Notes under the pieces: model-generated
The model's input: the letters and a program-made list of their open reading frames with translations, nothing else
Told to the model about the DNA's origin: nothing
Databases searched by the model: none
Translations under genes and position numbers: made by a program
Shown here: piece after piece, positions 42,002 to 53,985 of the stretch
Layout: the number at the start of each line of letters is the position of its first letter
Numbering within the stretch: position 1 is the first letter of the stretch
From: Septoria linicola
Taxonomy: Eukaryota; Ascomycota; Dothideomycetes; Mycosphaerellales; Mycosphaerellaceae
NCBI GenBank assembly: GCA_024114885.1
Contig: CP099420.1
Coordinates: 744,001 to 808,000 of the forward strand
DNA length: 64,000 nucleotides
Direction: 5' to 3'

Positions 42002-42700
42002 TCAGTTCTTTAGTAGATAGACTGGCCGCAGTGAATGGGAGACCAGGTTCACCTGGTCAAGAGTCTGCGTCCAGAACAACTTCTCGTCGATATGCGTCAG
42101 GAGCTCCGGGTTGTCACTTGCATCGATGGTGTCGTCACCAAAGAAGAGCTGCATCCATCTAGTGCCTAGCTCCTTCGCTTGCTCACTGGCATCCGCAACG
42201 ATGTATAAATTGAAGCTCCTGCGGCAAGCGCTGTGTCGATGCTTATCTTCCAGCCGCAAACGAAGTATGAGCGGCCGAGAGGCAGTCTGACCTCGAATCG
42301 CGCTGGTATAGATCGTATTGTTATGCGACAGTTTCGCCATGAATGGACTGTCGCTGAGCGCATTCGGTATAGGCCCATCGTATCGAGCTGCCAGCATTCT
42401 TTGCTGCGCCTCTCGATACTACGTGTGAGCTCGGTGGGCAGCATTCCTAAAGTCACGCACGTAACGACCGTCCTCTAGCTGAACTTCGTCGAAGTTGATG
42501 GGAGCGTGAGTCTCTGGCTCTGGGTCGGCTGCGTTCTCGGGGACAAATAGCGTGCCAGGCTCGATCTGCTCCTGCTCTTCATGCTCGGGTCCCTCATCCT
42601 CTTCCTCTTCCCATTCCGACACGTCATCTGCCGCGATGCCAAACCACTCGCAGAGGGCGTGGCAAATATCCTCTGATGTCAGACGAGCTGGAACATGTCG
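42002..42700 (-). pseudogene. Broken minus-strand gene with one in-frame TAG
   Basis: The frame is open from about 42700 (RLTSEDICHALCEWFGIAAD) through an acidic stretch (EWEEEEDEGPEHEEQEQIE) to AHRAHT. It then meets TAG near 42420 and continues in the same frame as YREAQQRMLAARYDGPIPNA for another 140 codons to the stop at 42002. A CAG-to-TAG change would explain the break. The reconstructed length would be at least 230 residues, but no start is visible. I recognise no domain. Confidence 0.45.
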
Positions 42701-42949
42701 CCGTCACACGGGACAGTCAGGTCTACCTTGACGTCCTCCGGCCTCAGCGCTTCAACGAAATTTGTATGACTTCAAGCTCAAGTCTATTACCGCATCCTCC
42801 TCAGCCCACAGCACGGCGGCGCGGTCGCCGCCGGAAAGCAGAGAAGCGGCCAGGGAAATCCGCTCACTTCGCCGTGAGCACCCAGTGCCATGAACATTTT
42901 CTTAGGTTGCGAAGGCGGCTTTGAATGCTGGGCCAGCAGCGTCTCTGTC

Positions 42950-43580
42950 CGTAGATGTTCCATCGTCATGCTACCGTGCATTATTGAAACCCACTGGTGC
43001 TTGACAGAATTGAAGTGTTTCTTCCAGAAGCGCAAACGACCGTCTTCTAACTTCTGCTAGTAAGCAGGCGGGCCCGAGGGACGTCCTCTTCTTCGGCAAA
43101 AAACTGGTCTTGCTACGCGAAGCCGTTATGAACAAACCGCTTAAGGAGCCCACTAAGCCACTCGAGGTGACGCGCCCGGAGCGATTTCTCCTCCGATGAG
43201 CCAGCTTTCGCTTTCTGCCCATTCTCCAGGTAGCAGGCGTTGCGTTTTACTTGGCGTGTGTCCTTCAGCGCTTTTTCGATATGATCTTCGATACGCTTTT
43301 GGTGGTCGAGGAAGCCTGTTCGCCGTCCAGCCTTCCACATCATCCGCCTCGGCCCACGTTAAAGTGGCGTGGCTGACGCTCATGACCAGAGAAGCGACCA
43401 AGACCTCACAGGTGGAGCGGCTTGGCTTTGAGCTTGGAGTTCTGCGCGCTGCGAGGGCAGTCCTCCTGCATCGATACAGGTCCTTCCGCGACTTTGCTCG
43501 TTAGGCATCTGCAGTATCAGGAGGTAGCACGGCATGGTGTCCGTCAGCATCGGCGAGAGAGGCAGAAGGGTAGCTTGCAA
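42950..43580 (-). pseudogene. Further broken minus-strand coding relic
   Basis: A frame containing HQKRIEDHIEKALKDTRQVK and EWLSGLLKRFVHNGFA meets a TAG and continues QDQFFAEEEDVPRARLLTSR before another TAG. The stops are again of the CAG-to-TAG type. It may be the 5' part of the same dead gene as the relic at 42002-42700. No family was recognised. Confidence 0.35.
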
Positions 43581-43813
43581 GCTCTCCAGGATACAGCATT
43601 ATATCGACCTGAAGCGCTTGGATGCTCAGTGGCATAGTGTCTACAATTCTGGTGAGAATGTGATGGCGTACACCAAGCTTCCTGTGTATTTCGCTTGAGT
43701 GTCATTTGTTCTCTCATGTTAGTACAAAGATATGTCAGGTTGTGGAAGAGGTGATGTTTCAGGTGAAGCCACTGAATTGCGAAAGTATAAGGAAGAGCAC
43801 AACACCGCCATAC

Positions 43814-45800
43814 TTACACCTCCGCTAGCAGAGCCCTCGCCCTCGCTCTGATCCTTTCCTGCTTCGCTCGCCCATCATCCTCTTCAGCTTCGGCAAGTTC
43901 ATCACTCGACAAGTGAATCGAGAAATCTAAGGCCACAGGGAGCCCTCGGTGTCTGCCCATAAACATGAGGTACATGATCGTCAACTTGCCCCCAACATTG
44001 AACTCGGCAGACAGACTCGTACTGCTGCCATCTGCCGGCATCGACATCCCGGTTCCTGCGTAAGCCGAGCCTGCTTCGAACAAAAGCTTGAACCAGCGTG
44101 CTGGATCGTCTACCTTTTGGATGCCCTCAATGAAGACCAATACAGTTGAGAAGAAGACGAAATTTAAGGCGCCGTAACTTTGCTGTGCGGCAAGCTGTTC
44201 GTATATCAGGTTCCATCCGGTGTTCGAGGGTTGGATTGAGCGAGGCATGAACGTCTGCGCTATGCGGGCGACAAGACCTGGATGGTCCCTGTTTCTGTTG
44301 TCGCCAGCGTAGATAGGCATAGAGTGCCCAAGGGACCGTTCCTGCAGCACGTTACTGTTTCGAAGCGTGATGGCGTATGGCCAGATACCGATAAGCGTGA
44401 AGATGTATACGACTGGCCAGTATGCTGAGTTCACCTCGGTCAGGGGCATCAACAGCATGCCAGCATGACGATTGCTGATGGTTGTGAAATATCCCATCAA
44501 AGCGCGCTTTGCACGAGACCACTTGGCAGCAAATCTGTCTGTGGCCTCGAAGAAGCCCCAGTCAAGTCCATAAAGAAAGATGTGTCAGAAAAGTGAGCCC
44601 CATGTGTGATGACTTGGGAACAGATGGGCTGAGAACCGTCGAGGGTGGTCGAGGAGGAATTGCAGGGTCTTGATGTGCTTTTGTCTTTCTGGAGTTCTCG
44701 GCAGGAGTAGATGAACTTGTAGCTTTGACCATAAGTAGACCCTGAGCGTGATTGGGTAGCAATTCTTACCGCCAGCGATCAGTATCGTCAGCAACAACAA
44801 AGGCACAGGATCGTCGTCAAATTTTGTTACGCCAGCGTCCAGTAGGTTCAGGCCTGTGTTTGTGGTGGCAGAGGCGGCCATGAATATGCCTGCCCACGTA
44901 GGGTCAACGCCGCTTTCGGCCGCAAGATGAGGGTATCTGAGACGCACCATGAGCGTGACAGGCACAGTACCGACAGCCCCAAAGATCAGATCGAGTTCTA
45001 CCATTGAGCGCAGCAGCAGTCTAGAAGCAGGTGATTCTTCCAAATACAAGTCTTCACGCTCTTCCGGTGTGGGACCCACAAATTCGCTATTCCGAGCGAT
45101 CCAGCCATTCTCGGTCTCCAGTATACGACTGATGTCACCGTGCGTACTGGCTGGGGCGATGGCAATTCAGTCACTGTAGAATCGACTGGATTTACTGGCT
45201 CAAGAGTGGCTGCTGGATTGGCTCCTGGACCAGCAAGCAAGGTATCCCAGACGGTAGGTGGCTCTGTGGTAGGGAGAGTCTGCTGCATTTGACCATGACC
45301 CTCGGCGTGTGGCTCGATATTGACAGACTCTGTTACGGGGATAGATATGACAGGGTCAGGCTGTGAAAGCTGCTGCAAAGGGATGTCATCTGGACCGGCC
45401 TCGCTGCTCTGGGAGGTTGAGACAACGCTGTTATTGGTGAGCATGGCGAAGGAGCCGGGTCTAGAGGTTGTACCCGAAGAAGCCTTGGACTTCATCTGTC
45501 GGCGATGGTCCATGATCACTTGCTCAAGGCTCAGGTACTTCGCGGCTGGCGAGAACAGTGCAATAGTCATGTCTGAGCAGAAGACCATGGCGAGGTATAT
45601 GACCACCTGTTGGTAGAAGTATAATCCTGAGAGCGGGACGACATTGAAGCCTGTCAATGTGGCAGTGCTGAACCGCATATAGAGGGCGTTGATGAAGCTG
45701 ATGTTGCCTCCGCATACAAGCGCAATACACGTCAGCAGCGACCAGAGCAGTACCCACAGCATGTGGGCGACTCTGTACTGTATCGGCGGTAGTAGAGCCC
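43814..45800 (-). pseudogene. TRK-type potassium transporter, disrupted gene
   Basis: The TRK family carries K+ across the plasma membrane. The order of segments is right. An M1-P-M2 unit (HMLWVLLWSLLTCIALVCGG, FSTATLTGFNVVPLSG, QQVVIYLAMVF) comes first, then a long hydrophilic loop, then NSEFVGPTPEEREDLYLEES. A second unit carries WAGIFMAASATTNTGLNLLD and LQFLLDHPRRFSAHLFPSHH, and the last part has RALMGYFTTISNRHAG, WPYAITLRNSNVLQERSLG. Two defects are visible. Near 45150 the frame changes without a usable intron. At about 44586 HTWGSLF is followed by an in-frame TGA where relatives have Trp (TGG to TGA), after which the frame continues HIFLYGLDWGFF. The N-terminus is unclear. A working gene would need both defects to be errors. 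Confidence 0.7.
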
Positions 45801-46662
45801 ATACCGAAGCAGCCGGGAATGGCGATTCGCAACAGCTTCCTGCATGCCATAATGACTAGGCCGTCCTTGAAGAAGTGAATAGGCGATCGAGTATTGAGAG
45901 ATGAAGTGATTGTATAGTGTTCAGCGGTGTAGGTTAATATGAGTTTCACCCAGTCTGCTCGAAACTGAGCCACACTTTGTGAAAGTGATAGTTGGTGGTG
46001 CCAGCAGATGGCGTAACAGATGATGCATATGAGTATGCTCATGCTTGCTGCAAGTCCTATGAAAGGCGCTGAAGAAAGCCAGAGTCACTTTGAAAGCGTT
46101 GCGCCGGATGCCATGCTGTGGGAGCAATCAATGCTTTGTCTTCCATCTTTTCGAGGACCCTCCTAGCGTGATCACAGGTTGATAGCGGCGCTGTAGACAC
46201 GGATCGAACGATGCTCAAGACAGTAGTATCGCAGGCGGGACTTCTCCGGATGGTTCAACCTGATTGCGGGTGTAGAATCATGTCAAATGGGTATTTCATT
46301 CTTGCCTGTGGTATGCTCGCTTGAGCCTTTCAGCGTTCTCGTTGGAGTGTCATTAGATCGTCCTCGTTCTCAGGCACAGAGAGATTGCTACAGTGCATCT
46401 GCAAGATGCGGTGCATCCAGAGAGAGCGATTGCATGCAAGCAGTCCGCCTTAGCAGGAGCAAATACGTCCAGGTCTGTTCAATGAGCGGGTCACTGGAAT
46501 GCATCGATGGATCGCCGCCAGCGCTCGATCGTTGGATCTTCGGGGAGCCTCTGTACTACAAAGGCAGGCCGGCTGGGCATGAGCATGTGCCTACTTCCGT
46601 GGTCGCCGTACACACCAATCTTGGGGAGTGGTCGCTGGGCCAGAATCCAGAAACTGCCTTGC
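45801..46662. other. Intergenic region, no supported gene
   Basis: About 850 bases between the TRK relic and the 3' end of Spc19. Part of it should have been the TRK promoter. Only short frames are present. Confidence 0.35.
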
Positions 46663-47230
46663 TCATTGCGCTGCCATACTCTTTCGCAACTGTCTCTGCC
46701 TCTGACTCGCCTGCAGTTCCAATCTGCCCACAGCATAGCTCAGTCGCTCCTTCTTCTGGCGCAACTGTTGCATCTTCATCTCGTCCATGTTACCCAGTCC
46801 AGCAGCTCCCGGTCTGCGTGCAGGACTCTTTGAGCCTGAACTGGCTCGCGATGGCTGAGCGAGTCTTCCTTCCTGCAGCTCTGCCTTTGCCATCAAGCTC
46901 TGCTCTCTACGTTCCAGCTTGTCCAGATATGTCTCCACGCGTGCCAGCAAGTTGGTGACTTCGGGCTGAATCTCTGACAGAAGTGTCGACTGGGCCGCCG
47001 TAAGATCGTTCTCTGACACAAGTTCGAAGTGCTAGATCGAAGCATCAGTATGGTTCTACGCATATCTACCGAAATGGCGGCCATACTCTTGTCGTCTGCA
47101 GCACTTTAGCAAGACGCGGATAATCGCTGACTCCGCTGTCGAGAATGTTGATGCTGGACTCCAGCAGCTGCATACTGGATCGAAGTGAAGTCACGCAGCC
47201 CGAGAGGGCATTCTGCGTACTGCTATCCAT
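46663..47230 (-). CDS. SPC19: DASH complex subunit Spc19
   Basis: Subunit of the DASH/Dam1 ring that couples kinetochores to spindle microtubules in fungi. Exon 1 is 47230-47087 (48 codons, MDSSTQNALSGCVTSLRSSM) and exon 2 is 47031-46663, joined by a 55-nt intron (GTATGG...CTAG). Splicing joins LAKVLQTTR to HFELVSENDLTAAQ, a family signature, and gives 170 residues, close to the yeast protein (165). The central part is a coiled coil (LLARVETYLDKLERREQSLM), and the C-terminus is basic. It is divergent from the CCCH zinc-finger gene across a 505-bp region. Nuclear location and essential role are inferred from the family. Confidence 0.88.
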
Positions 47231-47735
47231 GACTTTGCGTGTCGTGTCGTGTTGGTAGGCTGTTGTCACATGCAAATACACAACTCAGGACGACGCGACG
47301 CGAAGTGGAAGGAAACAACGATGCGGGGCTCCCGAAACTCAATGCATGGACCAATCTTCACGGCAGGTGCTCTCTGTTCGATCTGCAGGAAGCTACTACT
47401 TTCTTCATCCTCGTCGTCTTCGTGCATCGACGTTGCTATTGAGACCAGGAAAATCCGCTACAGAGCGTAGGTCTACGCGCAATGGGACAGTCGCAAGACA
47501 TACACGTCTCATTGACTGCAGTGGAGCCTGATCTTTGCAAACAAAGGTTGCGGGCTTCCGACTCTCATTTGTCTCTCTTCAGCTTGGACACAAACACACT
47601 GAAATACTACTCATCGACATAGGTATCTAACAGCAGGTCATGACAAGTATCAGTCTCTTCGGAAAGTCCGTCCGCTTCGTCCATCGCCACTCGATTCTTC
47701 CCTAGACATTTGACCTCCTCAAAAGTGCAATCACA
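47231..47735. promoter_or_regulatory. Divergent promoter region, Spc19 / CCCH gene
   Basis: About 505 bases between two divergent start codons. No particular binding site was identified. Confidence 0.4.
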
Positions 47736-49537
47736 ATGTTAAGCGCTCGAGAGATCGCGGACGCTGAGCGTCAGCTACAGAGCTTTCAACTCGAAAGTGA
47801 AAGACATCTCAAGACCCAAGGCGACATTGTGCAGAAGTACAGCGGTATGCTACGTTTCACAATCATATCAAGCATAGCTAACTTGTCCCAGCACTTCTCA
47901 ATGACTACAAGCGGCTGCAGAGTGACCACGAAGAAGCACGAGATTCTAGAGACAAGTACAAGCGACTCGTCCGAGGCCAGGATCGTGACCCTTTCGTACT
48001 TGTTCTCGTCGATGGAGATGGCTACTTATTCGAAGAGACTCTGGTGTCCGGTGGCGCCGAAGGAGGCTCGAATGCCGCGAATCAACTCAATGAGGCAATC
48101 AAGACTCATCTACGTGGCATGAATCTCGACCACTGCCGCATCATGGTTCGAGTCTACGCGAACCTTGTAGGTCTTTCGAAAGCACTGTCGCATGCCAAGC
48201 TCGCTGGCCCGGACAAGCGATCACTGGCGCCATTCGTAGCCAACTTCAATCGTTCTGGCGATCTCTTCGATTTCGTAGATGCTGGTGAGCTCAAGGAGAA
48301 TGCCGACTTCAAGATCTGCGCCAACTTCCGACAATTCGCGGAGAGCACGCAGTGCAAACACATCTTCTTCGCCGCCTGCCACGATGTCGGCTATGTGTCG
48401 GAACTGCAGCCGTACACTGGCAACAAAGACAGGATTACACTCGTCAGAAACTACGCCTTCCATCACGAATTCTCGAGACTGAATCTGCGAGAGGCAGACC
48501 TCCCGGGCGTCTTCAGAAGCACGCCTCTCGGTACCTCAAACGGCACCTACACCAAGCCATTGAGTCACTTCCCGACACCATCTGTAGACGGCACCAAAGG
48601 ACTTACGTGTGTCTTCTTCCAAAAAGGACAATGCAAGAATGGAGACAGCTGCAAGTTCAAGCACAACAGCGAAATTGCTTCGCCAGTGAAGAATGCCGGA
48701 TTCCCCAAGTTCCAGATGTCTTCGTTGGCCAAGAATGACAATGACTTCATGACTGGCAAGCCGAACACAAACAACAGAGACATCACCAGCCCTGAGATTC
48801 TTGGGCCCGTCAACGAGACGATCAATCCTGGTGCTTTGCTACCTCGCGAAGTAAGTAAAGCCTTGCGACAAATGGGAGCAGCCTTGCGATAACCACCAGT
48901 ATCGCTGTTGAGTCTTTATTGACTTGAGATAGGAGAACTTGGTTCCGGACAAGATCGCGCTCAACGCTCAGCAACATCGTCTAGATCCCTACACACCTCC
49001 CGCGCTACCAGAAGATCGAGCTGCGTTTGAGGCTCGGACCACGCGACGCAAACTCTGTAACAACTTCCACATCAACGGATTTTGTCCTAATGAGGCCAGC
49101 TGTGTATATGACCACAGCCCCATCACCGAAAGCATGCTTGGTTGTCTCAAGTACCTGGCTCGTCAACAGCCATGTTTACGCCGAGGTCAGTCATTCCCAT
49201 TTCCCTTTCCTGGCCTTATTCTAACACCATGACAGGCACCTGCCGCTACACAACCTGCATTCTAGGCCACATCTGCCAAAGACCAGACTGCAGACACCGC
49301 GGCGGCAAAGTATTCTGCAGAATCCCAGCCGTATCACATATCGTGGACCTCCACGTTGCCGGATATGTGCAAGGCATGGGCGCCAAAACCTACACCACAC
49401 ACACCAATAACACCAACCACGCCGTTACCCCTACAAGTAACGGAAACGTGACCGAACTTCCAGGAGAGCACAGCGACAGCGACGACGACGATGGGAGAGG
49501 AAACGCAGCCGCAATCTCAGAAGCAAGTCTGGATTAA
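47736..49537 (+). CDS. CCCH zinc-finger protein with N-terminal coiled coil
   Basis: Exons 47736-47844, 47892-48850, 48933-49185 and 49236-49537 (introns 47, 82 and 50 nt) give 540 residues. The N-terminus is a coiled coil (EIADAERQLQSFQLESERHL). A central domain follows with PFVLVLVDGDGYLFEETL, HCRIMVRVYANLVGLSKAL and FKICANFRQFAEST, the conserved region of a family of fungal CCCH proteins. Two CCCH fingers are clear: CVFFQKGQCKNGDSCKFKH (Cx7Cx5Cx3H) and CNNFHINGFCPNEASCVYDH (Cx8Cx5Cx3H). A third Cys/His cluster starts CRYTTCILGHICQRPDC. The C-terminus is Ser/Asp-rich. CCCH fingers bind RNA, so an RNA-related role is likely; the exact one is unknown. Confidence 0.85.
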
Positions 49538-50290
49538 CCAATACACCGAAAACCCTGGCGCACGAGAGCATGGAAGTGATTACAAGCTGATTTGGCTGTA
49601 AAATTGGCGGCGCAGACACTTCTGATGTGCCAGGTACAAGCCTCAGATTGAGCTGGATGCATGGACTGCGTTGGAAAAGAGAAGCCAAGACGCAAAGAGC
49701 AGTAATAATGCTGAGTGGCGTGGTTTTGGCTTATTACAGGCAGGGCCTTCGAGCGGCAGTAACATCATTTTACTGCTAACGAGGGACACTGGTCGTAGGT
49801 GCCATTAACGACGTAAGTCCACGAGCGCCGGTGAGACATTCATAAGAGGCTAGTTGCTATAATCAACCCCGATCAATAGTACCAGAAACAGTAGTGTGTC
49901 TGATCAAAACCAACGGCAAAGTCGTGATATGCAAAAAGGAGACGCATTCTGGGGTATATACAATCAATCAAACAAAACGTATCTCCGGCCCTGTAACACC
50001 ACTTCGCACGCACATCAAAGCCATGAGCTGCATAGCTAAGCATAGAACTGTTGGAGAATGCACATTCCTCCCATCATCCCTTGCATCCCATCACGTCCGA
50101 TAACATCTGTCTCTTGCGTTGTCGTCTAGGTCTGGCGCTGCTCTTGCAACTCCAGTGCTTCCTCGTTGTACGCCGGCAATGGCTGCACTTTGACTACATT
50201 CGGACGTGGAGAGAATCTCCCGCCCAATCCAACATCGAACTGGTGCTGTTGGGATGATCGTTCTTCTCGCTGCTTCTGATCTCTCTCCTC
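49538..50290. other. Intergenic region, convergent 3' ends
   Basis: About 750 bases between the CCCH gene and the 3' end of the septin-like gene. No gene or repeat was recognised. Confidence 0.4.
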
Positions 50291-52792
50291 CTACGGAGCG
50301 TTCGACTCCGATTCCCTTCTCGCGCCGCCTCGCGCACTGCCGGAGACACTTGCGCCAGATACTTCGCGAGAGCTGATGTCACGCTTCCCGTTGACAAGAG
50401 GACTCGGGCTAGATCTAGCCATTCCCATCGATGGCGAGCTGGAAATGTTGCTCACTTTTCTTTCGACGGCATAGTCGGCACCATCTACCTGGAGCGATGC
50501 CTGCCGTGGAGTCTGAGATGCGATCCTACCGCCTCGAGGTACGCTTGCAACGGGAGTGACGCCCCCTTGTATGCGTTGGCGCGTCCCAGGGAGATTTTTC
50601 AACCTCGACGTCCGCCAGTTCTCGTACCAGCGGCTCCGACTAAGCTCACGGAGCTCCACACGCCACTCTGAAAACACACTATCGCGGAGACGGCCGAAAT
50701 CGCAGTGTGTTGAATCGTAGGGATCGGCCAAGCCCCATGGGAATCGTCTGCCCACCTTTTCGCCCTTCTTTGGCACATCATACGGGTCCGGAGATAGAAT
50801 TGACATGGGAAGATAGGGCATATCTCCGCCAATGGTCTCAAGTACTGAGAGACTGGATTGTCGCTTGTGCGCTTTGGCGGGGCGAACTTTGGGGAGCGAA
50901 GTGTCAGACTCTTCTCCGGATCCAGCACCCTCAGCCTCGCCATTGGAATCTTCCTCGGAGTCGTCTTCGAGCTCCAGAGCTTCGAGTGGATCAAGCTTGG
51001 CCGCCTTGATGGCGTCCCAGACCGCGCGCTTGAGAAAGGACATGTGACCAACGGTGAGTGTGTCGGCCTTACCAAGAATCGGAATAACAGTGGTTTTGCC
51101 CCAGAGAGCCCGCATTACCTGAAGGTCTAGATCATCGTCCAGCGCAGCAGCAAACTCCCGGCCTATGGCAGTGTTTGGGCATGCGCCTATGTGTGAATCG
51201 AGCCTGTAGCTCCGTTAGTATTTCCGTATTTGAATGGCGGAGAATGCACTCTGGCGCTCAGAATTAGTGCAATGTTGCAGAGAAACGTACCTGACAGGAT
51301 CCAGCACGAGGAACACGCAATGGATATGCGTGTCCTTGACACCTGGTGTCCGCATCACCTTCTGCTCCTCAGCAAATGTCTCCTCAAACTTGCTCTCCAC
51401 GAATGCCGTGAGCTCCCTGCATTGCAGATCGACAACATTCTTTTCTAATCCTTTCGAATCCCAGAGAGTCAAACCGATCCGCTCGCTATCGATCTCGGAT
51501 TCCAGATACGTCGACGAGAAAGATGAACTTCCACGGCTGCTCGAGGCGTTTTCAAGCTCCGGCTCGTGTCCGTGTGGCAGTTTTCCGGGCGGTAGAGAGA
51601 GAGAATTCTTCAGAAACGAGATAAATGAGCTCTTGCCGCTGTTCTTCGCTCCGATGATCAAAATGCTGCAGATCCATTAGTAACCGCATTCGGTGGCGCA
51701 GTGCGTGCGAAAAACGCGGAGAAACACTCACTTAAATGGCGTTGGGTCCTTCTTGCGACGGATTCTGCGTGGACTGTGGAACGAGTTAACATTCGTGGCA
51801 GTTGACGCGTACGAAAATCGGCCGCGATTTGTCATGCTAATGCTTTCAGGGAGATCTGCAGCCACGTACTCGCCACTGCTGTGGATGCCATTTGCCTTGA
51901 CATGTGGAATTGGCGGCGACGAGCTGTTGATGCCACTATCCGCGCGGCCACTCGAGTAGCCTGGCGACGATGAACTGTTGATGGCAGAGCTTGGTGGCAT
52001 GGCGTGCGGCTGATTTGGGCGAGAGAAGTTGGCTGCTGGTCGAGTCGAGTTGGGTGAAGTGGTGTAAGAAGTGTTGAAGATGGCGACACTGTCAGGCCGT
52101 TCCTCGCTGAAGGGCGACATGCCAGGCAACGGCGATAGTGAGGGGAGGTGCGGTGGCTGTCGAGGAAGAGCAGCAGCAGCAGCTTCCTTCTTGAGCCGTT
52201 CCTGCTCTTCCTGCTTCTTCCTCCCTCCTCCCATGCCGCTCACTTTTCGCAACATGCTGCCTGTTCTCTCCTGCGACGGCCGACTGGCTGCCTCTTGTTG
52301 CGCTTGCGCAAAGAGTGTTTTTGGAAGTGGCGGTGCAGAGGGTTCTGCAACGTAGAAGGTGCGCTCTGGCTGGTCGAGCGAAGCTTTGCGCGATGAGTTG
52401 GTGTTGGTCCTTTTGAGGAAGTTGAAACTGCCCCTCCGCGGTCTGCCAGAAGTGCCTTCACTTGTACTTGCAGCGCGCCTTCGCGCTTCTCCAACTCCCG
52501 CGCCAGTATTCGGAGTCTCGTGATTGTCCACGATTGGCCACGCATCAGCCTTGCTTGCGGTACCTCCAGATGTATTCGCTCGATACAGCGATCGATGCTC
52601 GGGCAGCTGCTCGGAATATCGTCCTTCACTCGTGCTTCCTGGAATCGCGGTCGCGACGGCAGCGGAGAATGCTTCGCGCTGATTCAAGGCTGTTCGTCCT
52701 CGTGGTGAGAGAGGAATGGGAGGTGGTGAGCGGTGACTTCTCGTGTAGTCAACATCGCGCAGCTTGTCAGCGGAGCTATACCCTGTCGCCAT
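50291..52792 (-). CDS. Divergent septin-family GTPase with long disordered N-terminus
   Basis: Exons 52792-51732, 51665-51291 and 51203-50291 (introns 66 and 87 nt) give 782 residues. Residues 1-350 are Ser/Pro/Arg-rich and probably disordered, with a KKQEEQERLKKEAAAAA helix. The GTPase part has G1 IIGAKNSGKSSF (about 357), a G3 position WDSKG in place of the septin DTPG, and G4 GKADTL. After an acidic insert (LELEDDSEEDSNGE), the septin unique element is readable: RRFPWGLADPYDSTHCDF, then FSEWRVELRELSRSRWYENW. The polybasic C-terminal tail is Ser-rich, without the coiled coil of core septins. It may belong to the fungal AspE-like or other divergent septin groups. Cortical location is inferred from the family. 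Altered G3 suggests weak or no GTP hydrolysis. Confidence 0.82.
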
Positions 52793-53985
52793 TGCAAGTC
52801 ACGCCTTGTTTCAAAGATCAGTCCAGGCGATCGCCAGGTCAATCATTTGCACGACCTAAGCGCCACCGAGTGAGCCGCGCGCTGTGCAAGGCGTGAACGG
52901 GAGTGCGCCGAGTGCAGCAGTGCAACTTTCATAAGCACTCGCGTCGTCACACAATCAGAAGACAACAAAATACCCAGGTGAAGTCCAGAGCCTGGAGCTT
53001 CTTCTTCAACAGGAGTCAAGGCAGAGACTCTGCAACCCGGCTTCCCTTCTCATATGCCGGGCCCTGCCACGTCCTCGACCACGTCTGGGTCGAGTAAGAT
53101 GTCGCGAACCTGCCGCGCAAACAACTGAGTTGGTTTCACATGGACGTGCATGACTAGTTAGTCAGGGCGATGGAGCTGCGGAGATTGGAGCTTATTTTGG
53201 CCTGAAACGTGGCCCATGTCAGCGTCTTCACGTGTTGACGTGTGGAGCCGAACCAAAGATTCGAGAGCCGTGCACAGTAGATGAAAAGGTTGGTATGGGT
53301 CGTCTCTTGGGCGACATCGTGTCTCCTCGTAGCACAGCTGTCGCAGCTTATCCTGAATCACTCAGCATTCAGGTGATGAAGAAGATACTGTGGAAGCCTA
53401 ATGGTCAAATCTCGGGCTCGCTACCGTCCAGGTGCAGATCGACCAGACTCTCAAACGCTCGTGCAGAAGATACGTGAAGGACGTCTTCGCGCGTGCGACG
53501 GACGAGCACCGCAGCAGAGGCTTCCTGCGCGGGAGATAGACTCATTGCCGGCCATTTCTCAGCGAAGCAGCCGCTACGCAGACATGTAAGAATGTGGTGT
53601 GCGGTGGTCAGAACAACAGGTGCCGACAGCCTTGCTGCCGCTGAGTTGCGGCTGTTCTGCAGTGCAAGTGCTCCTGCTCTCCGGATCTAGGGAGATGAAC
53701 CACAGCGACAGAGTGCTGGAATGGAACCGATTAGAGGAAGACTCAGATACTTGCATCGATGGGCGGTGTCTTCGGCCGCAGACGGCCGCACATCCGCCAA
53801 GTCTGTCCACACATGCCTTGATCCTACGGGATGACCATAATTTCTAAGCCTCATACAGACATGATCGAGGACGAGGCATTGTACAAGGTGACCTGCATTG
53901 TACTCAACGATCGCTGACAAATAGATGAAGCTGTTATATCATAAAATCTGAGCAGCTTCGCCTTGTTTGTGGAGAAAACCACAAA
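52793..53985. other. 1.2-kb intergenic region, no supported gene
   Basis: It lies between the septin start and the divergently oriented oxidoreductase start. It should contain both promoters. Short frames have no domain. Confidence 0.4.

Noticed and set aside
46287..46958. Plus-strand frame of 223 codons over Spc19
   Set aside because: It lies largely antisense to the well-supported Spc19 exon 2 and has no recognisable feature.
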